From the NCBI RefSeq assembly GCF_904424705.1, contig NZ_CAJGBF010000002.1:248001-312000 (forward strand): a DNA stretch of 64,000 nt. Direction: 5' to 3'. This DNA is from Rossellomorea arthrocnemi (GTDB lineage Bacteria; Bacillota; Bacilli; Bacillales; Bacillaceae_B). The stretch's first letter is position 1; each line of letters starts with the position of its first letter. The notes under the pieces are model-generated. The model did no database searches. It was given only the letters and a program-made list of their open reading frames with translations, and was not told the origin of the DNA. Positions 18,690-26,690 of the stretch are shown in pieces. The translations under genes were made by a program, and so were the position numbers.

Positions 18690-19898
18690 TTATCTCATCA
18701 TCATCGTAATATTCCCTGCAGCAATGATGACGGTAAGACTTAAGAAAAACATAAAGGATACAATGGCCAGAGCAGCAAACACATAGATCACACTCTTTGC
18801 GATCGTATCGAGACATTCGATGACCGGTCCTCCCCCGAGAGGTTGAAGGAGGGCAGCGGCCAGTTTGTATATGAATGCAATCATCAAAATCTTGATGGCA
18901 GGAAAGGCTGCTATGATTAATACGATGGCTACTCCCGCTATTCCCACCGTATTCTTTAATAGAACTGATGCACTGATCACTGTATCCGCTGCATCTGTGA
19001 ACATCCTTCCGATGACAGGTACAAAGTTGCCAGTCACAAATTTTGCCGTTCTGATTGTTATGCCGTCCGTCACTGCTGCTGTCGCTCCCTGCACGGAAAT
19101 CACCCCGAGGAAGACCGTCATGAATGCCCCTAACAGACCTATGCTCCACGTTCGCAATAACTGTGCCAGTTGCGTTACTTTATAATGACTTGAAAGGGTG
19201 CTCACAATACTCAGGAGAGCTGATAGAAATAAAAGTGGAAGCACGACATTTTGAATGAGCAAGCCGCTTGTATTCATCAGAAAAATAATGACGGGATGAA
19301 AGAATGCTGCAGATACTACTCCTCCTGAAGCTGCTATAAGGGCGAGTAGCAAGGGGATGAGGGCAATGATGAAATGGACCATGGTGGAGATGGCATCACG
19401 GGTGTAATCAATTGCCACATGAAAACTATTCAGTGCGATGATGATCAACACCATGAAAATGATGCTGTAAGCCACTTTGCTGACGCTTCCCCCTTCGAAA
19501 GCATTCTGCAGGGATTGAAGAAACATACTAAAGATCGTAAGCATGATCAGGGTTCCCAATAACTTCCCATTCATCACGAGCTCCTGAAAAGCAAATTTGA
19601 AAATTCCGCTGAACCACGCCTTAAATGAGAACTCTTTCTCCCCTTTCATGAAATCAATCAAACTTCCTTTTTGACTTTCAGGCAGATAGCCTCCGTATTG
19701 ATCCACGATGCTATTCCAGTAACCCGTTAACTCTTCAACCCCCAACCGGTCAAGCTGGGTATCAATCATGTCCTGCTGAATGTTCGCGTCGGGAGGAAGC
19801 TGTTCATCTCCTTCTTCTGCTTGTCCGCTTGAGGAGCCAATCAAAAATAGAACGAGTGCCATGACGAGTATTCGATATAGTTGCAACAATTTTTCCAC
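18690..19898 (-). CDS. spoIIIAE: SpoIIIAE, multi-span membrane protein
   Basis: SpoIIIAE is the polytopic membrane component of the SpoIIIA channel. The 402-residue product has an N-terminal signal-like segment (about residues 8-27), an extracellular stretch with QLDRLGVEELTGYWNSI, and about seven to eight hydrophobic helices with the conserved LTAAV-type motif seen as VQGATAAVTDGITIRTAKF. Length agrees with the family. It follows spoIIIAD by 15 bases. Confidence 0.95.
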   Translation of the reverse strand: MEKLLQLYRILVMALVLFLIGSSSGQAEEGDEQLPPDANIQQDMIDTQLDRLGVEELTGYWNSIVDQYGGYLPESQKGSLIDFMKGEKEFSFKAWFSGIFKFAFQELVMNGKLLGTLIMLTIFSMFLQSLQNAFEGGSVSKVAYSIIFMVLIIIALNSFHVAIDYTRDAISTMVHFIIALIPLLLALIAASGGVVSAAFFHPVIIFLMNTSGLLIQNVVLPLLFLSALLSIVSTLSSHYKVTQLAQLLRTWSIGLLGAFMTVFLGVISVQGATAAVTDGITIRTAKFVTGNFVPVIGRMFTDAADTVISASVLLKNTVGIAGVAIVLIIAAFPAIKILMIAFIYKLAAALLQPLGGGPVIECLDTIAKSVIYVFAALAIVSFMFFLSLTVIIAAGNITMMMR

Positions 19899-19913
19899 CT
19901 CTTAACGTTTCGC

Positions 19914-20306
19914 TTATCCAGTCGGAATCATATTGATGATCGTTTCGATGATGACTGTCAGAATGGGGACAGCCATTGCCAAAATTAATATCTTTCCGGC
20001 AAGCTCCACTTTAGCTGCAAGTGCTCCCTGCCCGGCATCTTTCGTAATGTGAGAAGCGAATTCGGCTATGTAGGCGATGCCAATAATTTTAAGGATGGTT
20101 TCCACATATACCATGTTGACGTTTGCATTCGCTGCGAGCTTTTCAATCATATGAATGATGGAATAGATTTGATCTATAAGAAACAAAAATATTGAACAAC
20201 CCGTAAACACAATGAGCAGGAAAGCAAAATTTGGTTTCTGTTCTTTTACAATCAAAGCGAGAAAAGTCGCAACCAGTGCAATACCTACAATTTGGATGAT
20301 TTCAAT
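19914..20306 (-). CDS. spoIIIAD: SpoIIIAD, with a probable ATT start codon
   Basis: SpoIIIAD is a small polytopic membrane protein of the channel. The core EIIQIVGIALVATFLALIVK and VYVETILKIIGIAYIAEFAS are typical. The frame is open back to an ATG at 20372, but that start lies 50 bases inside spoIIIAC and adds a hydrophilic leader unlike the family. Between it and the conserved core no ATG, GTG or TTG exists. An ATT at 20306 lies eight bases after AAGGGGG, 13 bases after the spoIIIAC stop, and gives 130 residues against about 133 in B. subtilis. I take ATT as the likely start, which is inference. Confidence 0.85.
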   Translation of the reverse strand: MEIIQIVGIALVATFLALIVKEQKPNFAFLLIVFTGCSIFLFLIDQIYSIIHMIEKLAANANVNMVYVETILKIIGIAYIAEFASHITKDAGQGALAAKVELAGKILILAMAVPILTVIIETIINMIPTG

Positions 20307-20319
20307 CGTAGACGCCCCC

Positions 20320-20526
20320 TTATCCTTGATATAAGAAGACAGATTTAATCTTCTGGAACAAATCATCGACAATCGAGGCTACCATAAACAAGATGTAAAT
20401 GAATCCAAACAACGTGACCCACTGGGCATATTCCTTCTTCCCTACCTGATCTAAAATCGTATGCAAAAAGGCCACCACAATCCCTACCCCTGCAATCTTG
20501 AAAATAATATCCACATCAATTCCCAT
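20320..20526 (-). CDS. spoIIIAC: SpoIIIAC
   Basis: SpoIIIAC is a 68-residue two-helix membrane protein of the SpoIIIA complex, matching the family length exactly. Helices cover about residues 5-25 and 34-55, with the conserved HTILDQVGKKEYAQWVTL between them. An AGGAGGGG site precedes the ATG. Its stop is followed at once by the ribosome-binding site of spoIIIAD. Confidence 0.95.
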   Translation of the reverse strand: MGIDVDIIFKIAGVGIVVAFLHTILDQVGKKEYAQWVTLFGFIYILFMVASIVDDLFQKIKSVFLYQG

Positions 20527-20577
20527 GTTTGTACCCCTCCTGGTTTATGCGCTCATGCCCCATGCGGGAGCAGTAAG

Positions 20578-21093
20578 TCAAAGCAATAGGATGATCAACA
20601 AAAGACCTGATAGAAACCCTAAGCTTTTCGTCATCTTTTCGTATTTCCGTTGTTTTTCTACAGCTTCCGTCTCTTCCCTTTCCAGGTGCTTGAGAGCAAG
20701 CTGAATATGCTTCTGTTGAGTGACCATGTCGTGTCGGCCTAGGTTTTCCCCGAATTGCTTCAGGATTTCATACTCACCTGACTTAAAAGCCGTTAATTTC
20801 CAGATATCGTTCAGGCTCTCTTCCCATGCCTTCTTCACTGAAATTTCCTGCTCTGTTAATTTCTTTGAGAAGGTTTCAAAAAACCAGGAGACGGGCTTTT
20901 GCAGCTGCTTGGAAATTTTCCTGGTTGCTTCATGCAAAGGGGTATGGCTATAAGTGATTTCAGCTTCCAATGATTGAAGGGCCACCTTTAACAGCCGAAG
21001 TTGCCGCGGTCTTTCCGTCAAATATTTTGAAGCTTCAAACCCTGCCCAGGATGTTGAAAGAAGAATAAATACAGCACCAATAAGTTTTATCAT
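20578..21093 (-). CDS. spoIIIAB: SpoIIIAB
   Basis: SpoIIIAB is a membrane-anchored helical protein with partial resemblance to type II secretion GspF. The 171 residues equal the B. subtilis length. Membrane helices lie at each end (about residues 3-20 and 155-171), enclosing a helical domain with LTERPRQLRLLKVALQSLE and KLTEQEISVKKAWEESL. It begins directly after the spoIIIAA stop. Confidence 0.94.
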   Translation of the reverse strand: MIKLIGAVFILLSTSWAGFEASKYLTERPRQLRLLKVALQSLEAEITYSHTPLHEATRKISKQLQKPVSWFFETFSKKLTEQEISVKKAWEESLNDIWKLTAFKSGEYEILKQFGENLGRHDMVTQQKHIQLALKHLEREETEAVEKQRKYEKMTKSLGFLSGLLLIILLL

Positions 21094-22017
21094 TTATGTC
21101 ACACTCACTTTTTTCAGAAGAGATTGACCGAGTTCGTTCCACACTTCATGGACCCTTCCTGGTTCTTCCCCTCTCCTCAGTTCCACGAATCGCTCGATTG
21201 TTTGCAGACTCACAATGTCCTTAATCACCGGTCTCTTCCTCACCTCGTTAAAGGAAGATCCATGCGTCGTCATGACAAGTGTGATACCGGCATTCACGGC
21301 TTCCTGGATGGCTTGACCATCCTCCATTCGCCCGATTTCATCTACGATCAATACATCAGGACTCATGGAACGAATCAGCATCATCATGCCTTCCGCCTTT
21401 GGACAGGCATCCAGCACGTCCACCCTCGGACCGAACATCAACTGAGGGATTCCATTTACGCAACCGGCGATTTCAGAACGTTCATCGACAATCCCCACTT
21501 TGTATGGGGGAATGTTTTTTTCAGGCACACCTGTCGAAATCATCCTGGCAAGATCCCGGAGAAGTGTCGTCTTACCGGTTTGAGGGGAGCCGATCATCAT
21601 CGTATGTTTCCATTCGCCATCATAAACATATGGAAAAATAGAATCTGCTATGCCAAGCTTTTGTCTCGCAATCCGAATGTTAAAAGAAGACAGATTCCGA
21701 ATTCCTTTCACCAAACCACCTTCTAGAATCACTTTACCTGCAAGGCCTACACGATGTCCGCCTTCAATCGTGATATACCCTCTCTTCAGTTCCTCCTCCA
21801 ATGTATAGAACGAATGGCGGGATAGTTTGTTAATGAGCTGTTCACTATCTTCCTCTGTAACAGTATAAGAAAGAAAATATGGTTTCCCCCTGGCTGTGAC
21901 CTCCAACACACGGTTGGTACGAATTCTAATCTCTTCAATTCGGTCAATCAGATCTTGTGGAAGGGTCAGGACTTTTTCAGAAATAGTGCTCGGTAGTAAG
22001 GCTAGAACTTCTTGCAT
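21094..22017 (-). CDS. spoIIIAA: SpoIIIAA, ATPase of the feeding channel
   Basis: SpoIIIAA is a secretion-type ATPase thought to drive assembly or transport of the SpoIIIA-SpoIIQ channel. The 307-residue cytosolic protein has a Walker A motif MIGSPQTGKTTLLRDLAR and a Walker B DVLIVDEIGRMED, with GYITIEGGHRVGLAG before them. I use the ATG at 22017, which follows AGGAGGT by eight bases. Upstream codons are open to 22101 but unlike the family. It leads the eight-gene spoIIIA operon. Confidence 0.96.
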   Translation of the reverse strand: MQEVLALLPSTISEKVLTLPQDLIDRIEEIRIRTNRVLEVTARGKPYFLSYTVTEEDSEQLINKLSRHSFYTLEEELKRGYITIEGGHRVGLAGKVILEGGLVKGIRNLSSFNIRIARQKLGIADSIFPYVYDGEWKHTMMIGSPQTGKTTLLRDLARMISTGVPEKNIPPYKVGIVDERSEIAGCVNGIPQLMFGPRVDVLDACPKAEGMMMLIRSMSPDVLIVDEIGRMEDGQAIQEAVNAGITLVMTTHGSSFNEVRKRPVIKDIVSLQTIERFVELRRGEEPGRVHEVWNELGQSLLKKVSVT

Positions 22018-22099
22018 ATTTAAGTACCTCCTAATCTTGTTCCACTTCAGGTTTATTGGCGAAGAAATGAAATCCTTCGTACATGCTTCCCGATAATAC

Positions 22100-22127
22100 A
22101 ATGTATTCTAGTGAAATAAGATTATGA
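22100..22127 (-). promoter_or_regulatory. Probable sigma-E promoter of spoIIIA
   Basis: The minus strand reads TCATAAT (22121-22127), spacer, then AATACATT (22100-22107), close to the sigma-E pattern (ATA-rich -35, CATACAnT -10). The operon is known to be sigma-E dependent in B. subtilis. The position about 85 bases upstream of the spoIIIAA start is suitable. Confidence 0.5.
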
Positions 22128-22204
22128 CAATAGAGTTGGCAGATTCGGGGTGGTAACTGGGAGTTTTAAGTAGAGGGTGGTGACAGTGGCACGTCAACCT
22201 AACG

Positions 22205-22244
22205 AAAAAAAAGCCTGAATGGGACTAGTCCCATTCAGGCTTTT
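22205..22244 (-). terminator. Terminator after efp
   Basis: A nearly perfect palindrome AAGCCTGAATGGGACTAG and its complement, with T runs on both strands. It ends the aroQ-papA-efp unit and insulates spoIIIA. Confidence 0.9.
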
Positions 22245-22252
22245 CTAATTAA

Positions 22253-22810
22253 TTATCCACGCGATACGTAAGATCCGTCCGTTGTATTAATGATTAATGT
22301 ATCCCCTTCATTTACGAAGAATGGTACGTTAACCACTAAGCCTGTTTCTACAGTTGCAGGCTTAGAACCACCGGAAGCCGTGTCACCCTTGATTCCCGGT
22401 TCTGTTTCCGTTACTTTCAATTCAACAGAGTTCGGAAGCTCTACTCCAAGCGTTTCGCCTCCGTACATCATGATGGAAACTTCCATGTTTTCTTTCAAAT
22501 ATTTCAATTCATATTCGATAGATGAAGCAGGAAGCTCGATTTGATCGTAGCTTTCGTTATCCATGAATACATGCATGTCACCATTGGCATACAAGTACTG
22601 CATTTTACGATTGTCAATCTGTGCTTTTCCTACTTTTTCACCGGCGCGGAAGGTTTTCTCCTGAATGGCACCTGTGCGAAGGTTACGAAGTTTAGAGCGG
22701 ACGAAAGCTGCTCCTTTACCCGGTTTAACATGTTGGAAATCGATTACCCGCCATATTCCGTTGTCGACTTCAATCGTTAAACCTGTTCGAAAATCATTTA
22801 CTGAAATCAT
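22253..22810 (-). CDS. efp: Translation elongation factor P
   Basis: EF-P rescues ribosomes stalled at polyproline stretches. The 185-residue protein has three beta-barrel domains. The modified lysine is K32 in [10 protein letters not shown], the residue that carries 5-aminopentanol in B. subtilis. The C-terminal signature [21 protein letters not shown] is intact. It follows papA by 38 bases. Confidence 0.98.
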   Translation of the reverse strand: MISVNDFRTGLTIEVDNGIWRVIDFQHVKPGKGAAFVRSKLRNLRTGAIQEKTFRAGEKVGKAQIDNRKMQYLYANGDMHVFMDNESYDQIELPASSIEYELKYLKENMEVSIMMYGGETLGVELPNSVELKVTETEPGIKGDTASGGSKPATVETGLVVNVPFFVNEGDTLIINTTDGSYVSRG

Positions 22811-22848
22811 ATTTATTCCTCCTATTTTCTAGTAGGCCTTGTTCAGGA

Positions 22849-23913
22849 CTAAAATGGTAGAATGATTAGATCTTTTGTTGAGTGTGTCAGTGTTTCATTG
22901 GAATCTTCTGTTATGAGTGTATCATCTTCGATACGTACGCCGCCAACACCCGGTACATAGACCCCTGGTTCAACCGTTACGATCATTCCAGGAGCGAGTA
23001 CTACATCAGATCGGGAGGACAATCCTGGTCCTTCGTGTACTTCAAGACCAATCCCATGTCCTAATGAATGTCCGAAATACTCCCCATACCCTTTTTCTGT
23101 TATGTAATCACGAGAGATCGCATCCGCTTCTTTCCCTGTCATGCCTGGCTTGATCTTTTCCATGGCAAGAAGCTGTGATTGGAGGACGACATCATAGATC
23201 TCCTTCAATTTTTCACTTGGTTCCCCTACAGATAAAGTACGTGTCATATCTGAGCAGTATCCTTTATAGTATGCACCATAATCCAAGGTTACAAAATCAC
23301 CTTTTTCGATGACTTTATCACTGGCTACCCCGTGAGGTAGGGCAGATCGGTTACCTGAGGCAACGATGATATCAAAAGAGGATGACGTCGCTCCTGCTTT
23401 TCTCATGAAGAATTCTAATTCATTGGAAACCTCTAACTCTGTCACACCCGGTTTGATAAAATCTAATATATGCTTAAATGCTGCATCGGCTATATCCGCC
23501 GCATCCTTAATTATATTAAGCTCTTCAGGTGTCTTAATCAAGCGTAACTTTTCCACTAATCCGGATACCGGTACCATTTCCGCTTCCAATACATCCCTGT
23601 AACTTTCAAAGGCACTGTACGTCATGTCGTTCTTTTCAAAACCAAGTTTGGTTATACCAAGATTCTTCACTTGTTTCGCCACTTCATCATGTATCGGACC
23701 CGTATGCTGTATGATTTCATAATCAGCCGCCTGCTCTGTTGCTTGTTCTATGTATCTGAAATCCGTAATGAACAAAGCTTTCTCGTCTGAAATCAACACA
23801 ACACCTGAAGAACCCGTAAAGTTCGTCATATAGCGGCGGTTATACGTACTCGTCAATAAAATACCGTTAATTTCATTTTCTGAAAAGGTTTTACGTAAGC
23901 GTTCAATTTTCAT
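22849..23913 (-). CDS. papA: Xaa-Pro aminopeptidase family (YqhT/PapA)
   Basis: M24-family metallopeptidases remove N-terminal residues in front of proline. The 354-residue protein has an N-terminal creatinase-like domain (residues 1-125) and the pita-bread catalytic domain with the metal ligands in VTLDYGAYYKGYCSDMTRT, SLGHGIGLEVHEGP, VTVEPGVYVPG and GVRIEDD. Encoded between aroQ and efp as in B. subtilis, overlapping the aroQ stop by four bases. Confidence 0.94.
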   Translation of the reverse strand: MKIERLRKTFSENEINGILLTSTYNRRYMTNFTGSSGVVLISDEKALFITDFRYIEQATEQAADYEIIQHTGPIHDEVAKQVKNLGITKLGFEKNDMTYSAFESYRDVLEAEMVPVSGLVEKLRLIKTPEELNIIKDAADIADAAFKHILDFIKPGVTELEVSNELEFFMRKAGATSSSFDIIVASGNRSALPHGVASDKVIEKGDFVTLDYGAYYKGYCSDMTRTLSVGEPSEKLKEIYDVVLQSQLLAMEKIKPGMTGKEADAISRDYITEKGYGEYFGHSLGHGIGLEVHEGPGLSSRSDVVLAPGMIVTVEPGVYVPGVGGVRIEDDTLITEDSNETLTHSTKDLIILPF

Positions 23914-24362
23914 TCATTTCCACTCCCTTTAATGTTCTTTATGATGGCTTGCAGAGCTAACTCATAACCCAACAGGCCAAAACCGACAATCTGACCAATC
24001 GTTTCAGCTGCCACGACAGACTGATGCCTGAATTCTTCCCTGGCATGAATGTTTGATATATGCACCTCCACAACCGGTACGGATACAGATGCCACAGCAT
24101 CTCTTATAGCATAGCTGTAATGAGTGAATGCACCGGGATTCAGTATGATCCCCCCGTACCCTTCGTCCTCCGACTTGTGGATGACATCAATCAATTCCCC
24201 TTCATGATTCGATTGGGCGGCAGTCATTTGAAAGCCTTCATCTTCTGCCTGTTTTTTCAGGGCTTCCTCCAATTGAGTCAAGGTGACATGGCCGTAGATA
24301 TCAGGCTCGCGTTTCCCTAACCTGTTTAAATTCGGGCCATTTAACAATAAGATTTTTGCCAT
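23910..24362 (-). CDS. aroQ: Type II 3-dehydroquinate dehydratase
   Basis: AroQ dehydrates 3-dehydroquinate in the shikimate pathway. The 150-residue protein begins ILLLNGPNLNRLGKREPDIYG, with the catalytic loop Arg and Tyr, then NHEGELIDVIH, NPGAFTHYSYAIRDA and VEVHISNIHAREEFR. The ATG has a modest ribosome-binding site (TAGGAG). It starts the aroQ-papA-efp unit. Confidence 0.96.
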   Translation of the reverse strand: MAKILLLNGPNLNRLGKREPDIYGHVTLTQLEEALKKQAEDEGFQMTAAQSNHEGELIDVIHKSEDEGYGGIILNPGAFTHYSYAIRDAVASVSVPVVEVHISNIHAREEFRHQSVVAAETIGQIVGFGLLGYELALQAIIKNIKGSGNE

Positions 24363-24374
24363 ATGTAAACTCCT

Positions 24375-24406
24375 AAAAAAAATAGAATGTTCATCATGAA
24401 CATTCT
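24375..24406 (-). terminator. Terminator after yqhR
   Basis: The perfect palindrome AGAATGTTCATGATGAACATTCT on the minus strand is followed by ATTTTTTTT, 50 bases after the yqhR stop. Confidence 0.85.
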
Positions 24407-24457
24407 AACATAAACCTTTTACCTATACCTACATAATTGTCTGATAAATAGCATTTC

Positions 24458-25027
24458 TCAATGAGAAACTTCCCCTGATTTTTCCTTTTCGTCCTGGTGC
24501 CTTAATTCATTTTCTTCATATGAAATCGAGTAACCTATAAATACCCCATAAAGAATATACAAACAGAAGGTGGTGATCAATGTGTGGTAATCAATTGCTG
24601 TAAAGGATTTAATGCTTGGAAACAGCGGATTAAGGAGCAGGAAAAAAGCGAAGTATAAGGTAAGCCCATACGCTGCACCCACCCACATGGACTTGAATTT
24701 CCGTAACAGACCATAATAAATGAGAGCCACTCCGATTGATATGACACCGTATGCCACGATGGATAGAACAACTCCGATCCATTTATCCACCCAGTTTCCT
24801 ACTGCCCAAGGTTCAAATATGATATTGGGTTCAATTTTCGTAAAGGAAAAGAAATGACAAATGTAAGCAATCGAACTCCATAACATCCCCCCGATGAAGC
24901 CCGTCAAGACGACCATTGCCGTAAAGGAAAGCGGTTTTTCACTTTGATTCTGTTCCAACCTGGGATTTTCTTTACTTTCTTCCGTTCCATCCTGGACTTT
25001 CTCATGTTGCCCTTTTTGTTCTGCCAT
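24458..25027 (-). CDS. yqhR: YqhR/FigP-like four-helix membrane protein
   Basis: The 189-residue protein has a hydrophilic N-terminal 35 residues and four hydrophobic helices (about residues 36-62, 84-110, 115-137, 148-166). It sits in the yqhR position beside aroQ. B. subtilis YqhR has been renamed FigP, a partner of SpoVAF in an ion channel that strengthens spore germination. I assign function by position and topology only. The ATG at 25027 follows GGAGGTGT by five bases, and upstream codons to 25153 are rejected. A GerA/SpoVAF-like protein is encoded at 55485-56945, the expected type of partner. Confidence 0.75.
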   Translation of the reverse strand: MAEQKGQHEKVQDGTEESKENPRLEQNQSEKPLSFTAMVVLTGFIGGMLWSSIAYICHFFSFTKIEPNIIFEPWAVGNWVDKWIGVVLSIVAYGVISIGVALIYYGLLRKFKSMWVGAAYGLTLYFAFFLLLNPLFPSIKSFTAIDYHTLITTFCLYILYGVFIGYSISYEENELRHQDEKEKSGEVSH

Positions 25028-25323
25028 CTGTAACACCTCCATTCGTAGTATGTCCCATAGTATGAAACATTTGCATAGATTTGCTCTTTTTTCATTTGAA
25101 TTGCCGCATCGAAATATAGGATAAGAAACGCTCCCCCTAGTGCTTTTCTTCAATTTTTAGTAAAATAGATAATATCTTTTAAAGTTTCAGATAAAAGAAA
25201 CGGAAATGTCTCGTTTATCACCTAATAAAAAATCAATTTGTACGGTTAAAGAACACAGAAATGGTCTAGAATAATAGTATAGGTATTATCTTAGATGGAT
25301 AGTCATGTAAGGAGGTGGCTTTG

Positions 25324-25686
25324 TTGAACGCTCGTAATATCTTTGTTTTCACACTAATATTGTTGGCTATGATCGGGCTCGGAACTTCCCTGTTCGGAAA
25401 TCCTTTAGGGCTTGCAAAACAATTGCTAGTATCAGCAGCCGTTATCGGAATCATCTATTTTATTTACCGAAGGTGGTTCAGCGGAAGGCGTACTGGTAAT
25501 AGCAATGAACAGAGAGCGTTTGTTAAAGCAGCCAAACAATCAAAGAAACGGCATAAGAAGAAATCTACAAGTAAACCACAAGTATCCAATGTTTCTAAAA
25601 AACGCTCGATTCGAAAAAAATCCAATGCCAAACTAACTGTAATCGAAGGAAAAAAGAATAAAAAAAACAATCGAGCCTCGTTTTAG
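25324..25686 (+). CDS. yqhP: YqhP/SA1362-type membrane protein
   Basis: A 120-residue protein with two N-terminal hydrophobic helices (about residues 5-22 and 35-50) and a very basic Lys/Arg/Ser tail (for example KKRHKKKSTSKP) that should bind nucleic acid or phospholipid head groups. It matches the SA1362-type small proteins found at the yqhP position. Function is unknown. The TTG at 25324 is eight bases after GGAGG. The neighbouring TTG at 25321 is an alternative. It is convergent with yqhO and shares a terminator. Confidence 0.7.
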   Translation: MNARNIFVFTLILLAMIGLGTSLFGNPLGLAKQLLVSAAVIGIIYFIYRRWFSGRRTGNSNEQRAFVKAAKQSKKRHKKKSTSKPQVSNVSKKRSIRKKSNAKLTVIEGKKNKKNNRASF

Positions 25687-25703
25687 AGCTCGATTGTTTT
25701 ATT
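25663..25703. terminator. Bidirectional terminator between yqhP and yqhO
   Basis: AAACAATCGAGC pairs with GCTCGATTGTTT, with A and T runs on either side. It overlaps the yqhP stop and ends both convergent genes. Confidence 0.8.
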
Positions 25704-26583
25704 AATACGGCCATTTTTGCAAAAAGGCATCCGCCTTTGATTTCCCGTATTGAATGAGTTCCGTTTTCCTTTCTGGAGTAAGTTGGAATTCGGTGGTCAA
25801 TACTCCTTCAGTTGGAATAAAAATGATGTTTTTTTCAAGTTTTCTGGAAATATACCTGGAATCATGGGCATCTTTCATAGTCGTAAAAAGTGCTTCATAC
25901 AAATCAATGGCATTTTTGATTTGCTTCTTCGGCTTCCCAATCAGATCGTGACTCAGCTTCACACCGATTACAGGCCTTATCTTCTTCACATTTTCCCTGT
26001 CAAAAAGCCACATGGGAAAATTACTCAGCACCCCTCCGTCCACCATATAGCTGATTCCTTCCAATGAACGTAACTTTACCGGTTCGAAGAAATAAGGAAG
26101 ACTCGCACTCATCCGTATCGCTCTTGCGACCGGGAAGGTTTCTTTCGCTATGCCGTACTTCTCAAGGTCATCGGGTAGGACCAGTAATCTTCCGTTTGAT
26201 AGATCTGACGCAATGACACGGAGGGAATGAGGGGGTAAATCGGCAAACGTATAGATCCCTCTCGCTTTCAGCTTTTCTTCCAGCCAGCTTTCAAGTGCCG
26301 CCCCTTTGTATAATCCCAATCGGTAGTAGACCCGAAACCACTTTATGATAGGAAGGGAAATGATCGCGTTTGAATCCAACAGCTTTTTTAAATCAACATC
26401 GTCCATGATCTTGAGTATTTCACGGCTTGAGTATCCTGCTGCAATAAATGCAGCAATCACAGCTCCTGCACTGGTTCCAGCCAGTCTCTTGAATGTGTAT
26501 CCCTTTTCCTCTATCGCCTGGTATGCTCCAATCAGGGCGAGCCCCTTAATGCCTCCACCAGAAAATACGCCATCGATGTCCAC
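25702..26583 (-). CDS. yqhO: Patatin-like phospholipase (YqhO)
   Basis: Patatin-family lipid hydrolases use a Ser-Asp dyad. The 293-residue protein shows the oxyanion loop GGGIKG (about residues 8-13), the nucleophile serine in GTSAG near residue 38 and the catalytic Asp in DGG (about residue 200). No signal peptide is present, so it acts inside the cell. The GTG at 26583 is eight bases after AAGGAG and gives MDIDGVFSGGG. A GTG at 26592 is too close to the site. Substrate is not evident. Confidence 0.9.
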   Translation of the reverse strand: MDIDGVFSGGGIKGLALIGAYQAIEEKGYTFKRLAGTSAGAVIAAFIAAGYSSREILKIMDDVDLKKLLDSNAIISLPIIKWFRVYYRLGLYKGAALESWLEEKLKARGIYTFADLPPHSLRVIASDLSNGRLLVLPDDLEKYGIAKETFPVARAIRMSASLPYFFEPVKLRSLEGISYMVDGGVLSNFPMWLFDRENVKKIRPVIGVKLSHDLIGKPKKQIKNAIDLYEALFTTMKDAHDSRYISRKLEKNIIFIPTEGVLTTEFQLTPERKTELIQYGKSKADAFLQKWPY

Positions 26584-26645
26584 AGGCTCCACTCCTTCTT
26601 AGGTGTATTACTACATCTTTAATTCACCATGAAGGATTTTAGACT

Positions 26646-26675
26646 AAAAAAATAGGAGGGGAACCAATCCCCTCC
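26646..26675 (-). terminator. Terminator after nrdJ
   Basis: GGAGGGGATTGGTTCCCCTCC on the minus strand followed by TATTTTTTT. Confidence 0.88.
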
Positions 26676-26690
26676 TTCGCATTTCTATAA

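Noticed and set aside
18235..19149. Plus-strand frame of 183 codons and minus-strand frame of 180 codons over spoIIIAF/AE
   Set aside because: Shadows of spoIIIAF and spoIIIAE in other frames. Translations lack the family motifs that the annotated frames have.
21124..21726. A 200-codon plus-strand frame
   Set aside because: It lies entirely inside spoIIIAA on the opposite strand and shows codon-shadow composition (His and Phe rich). No start site.
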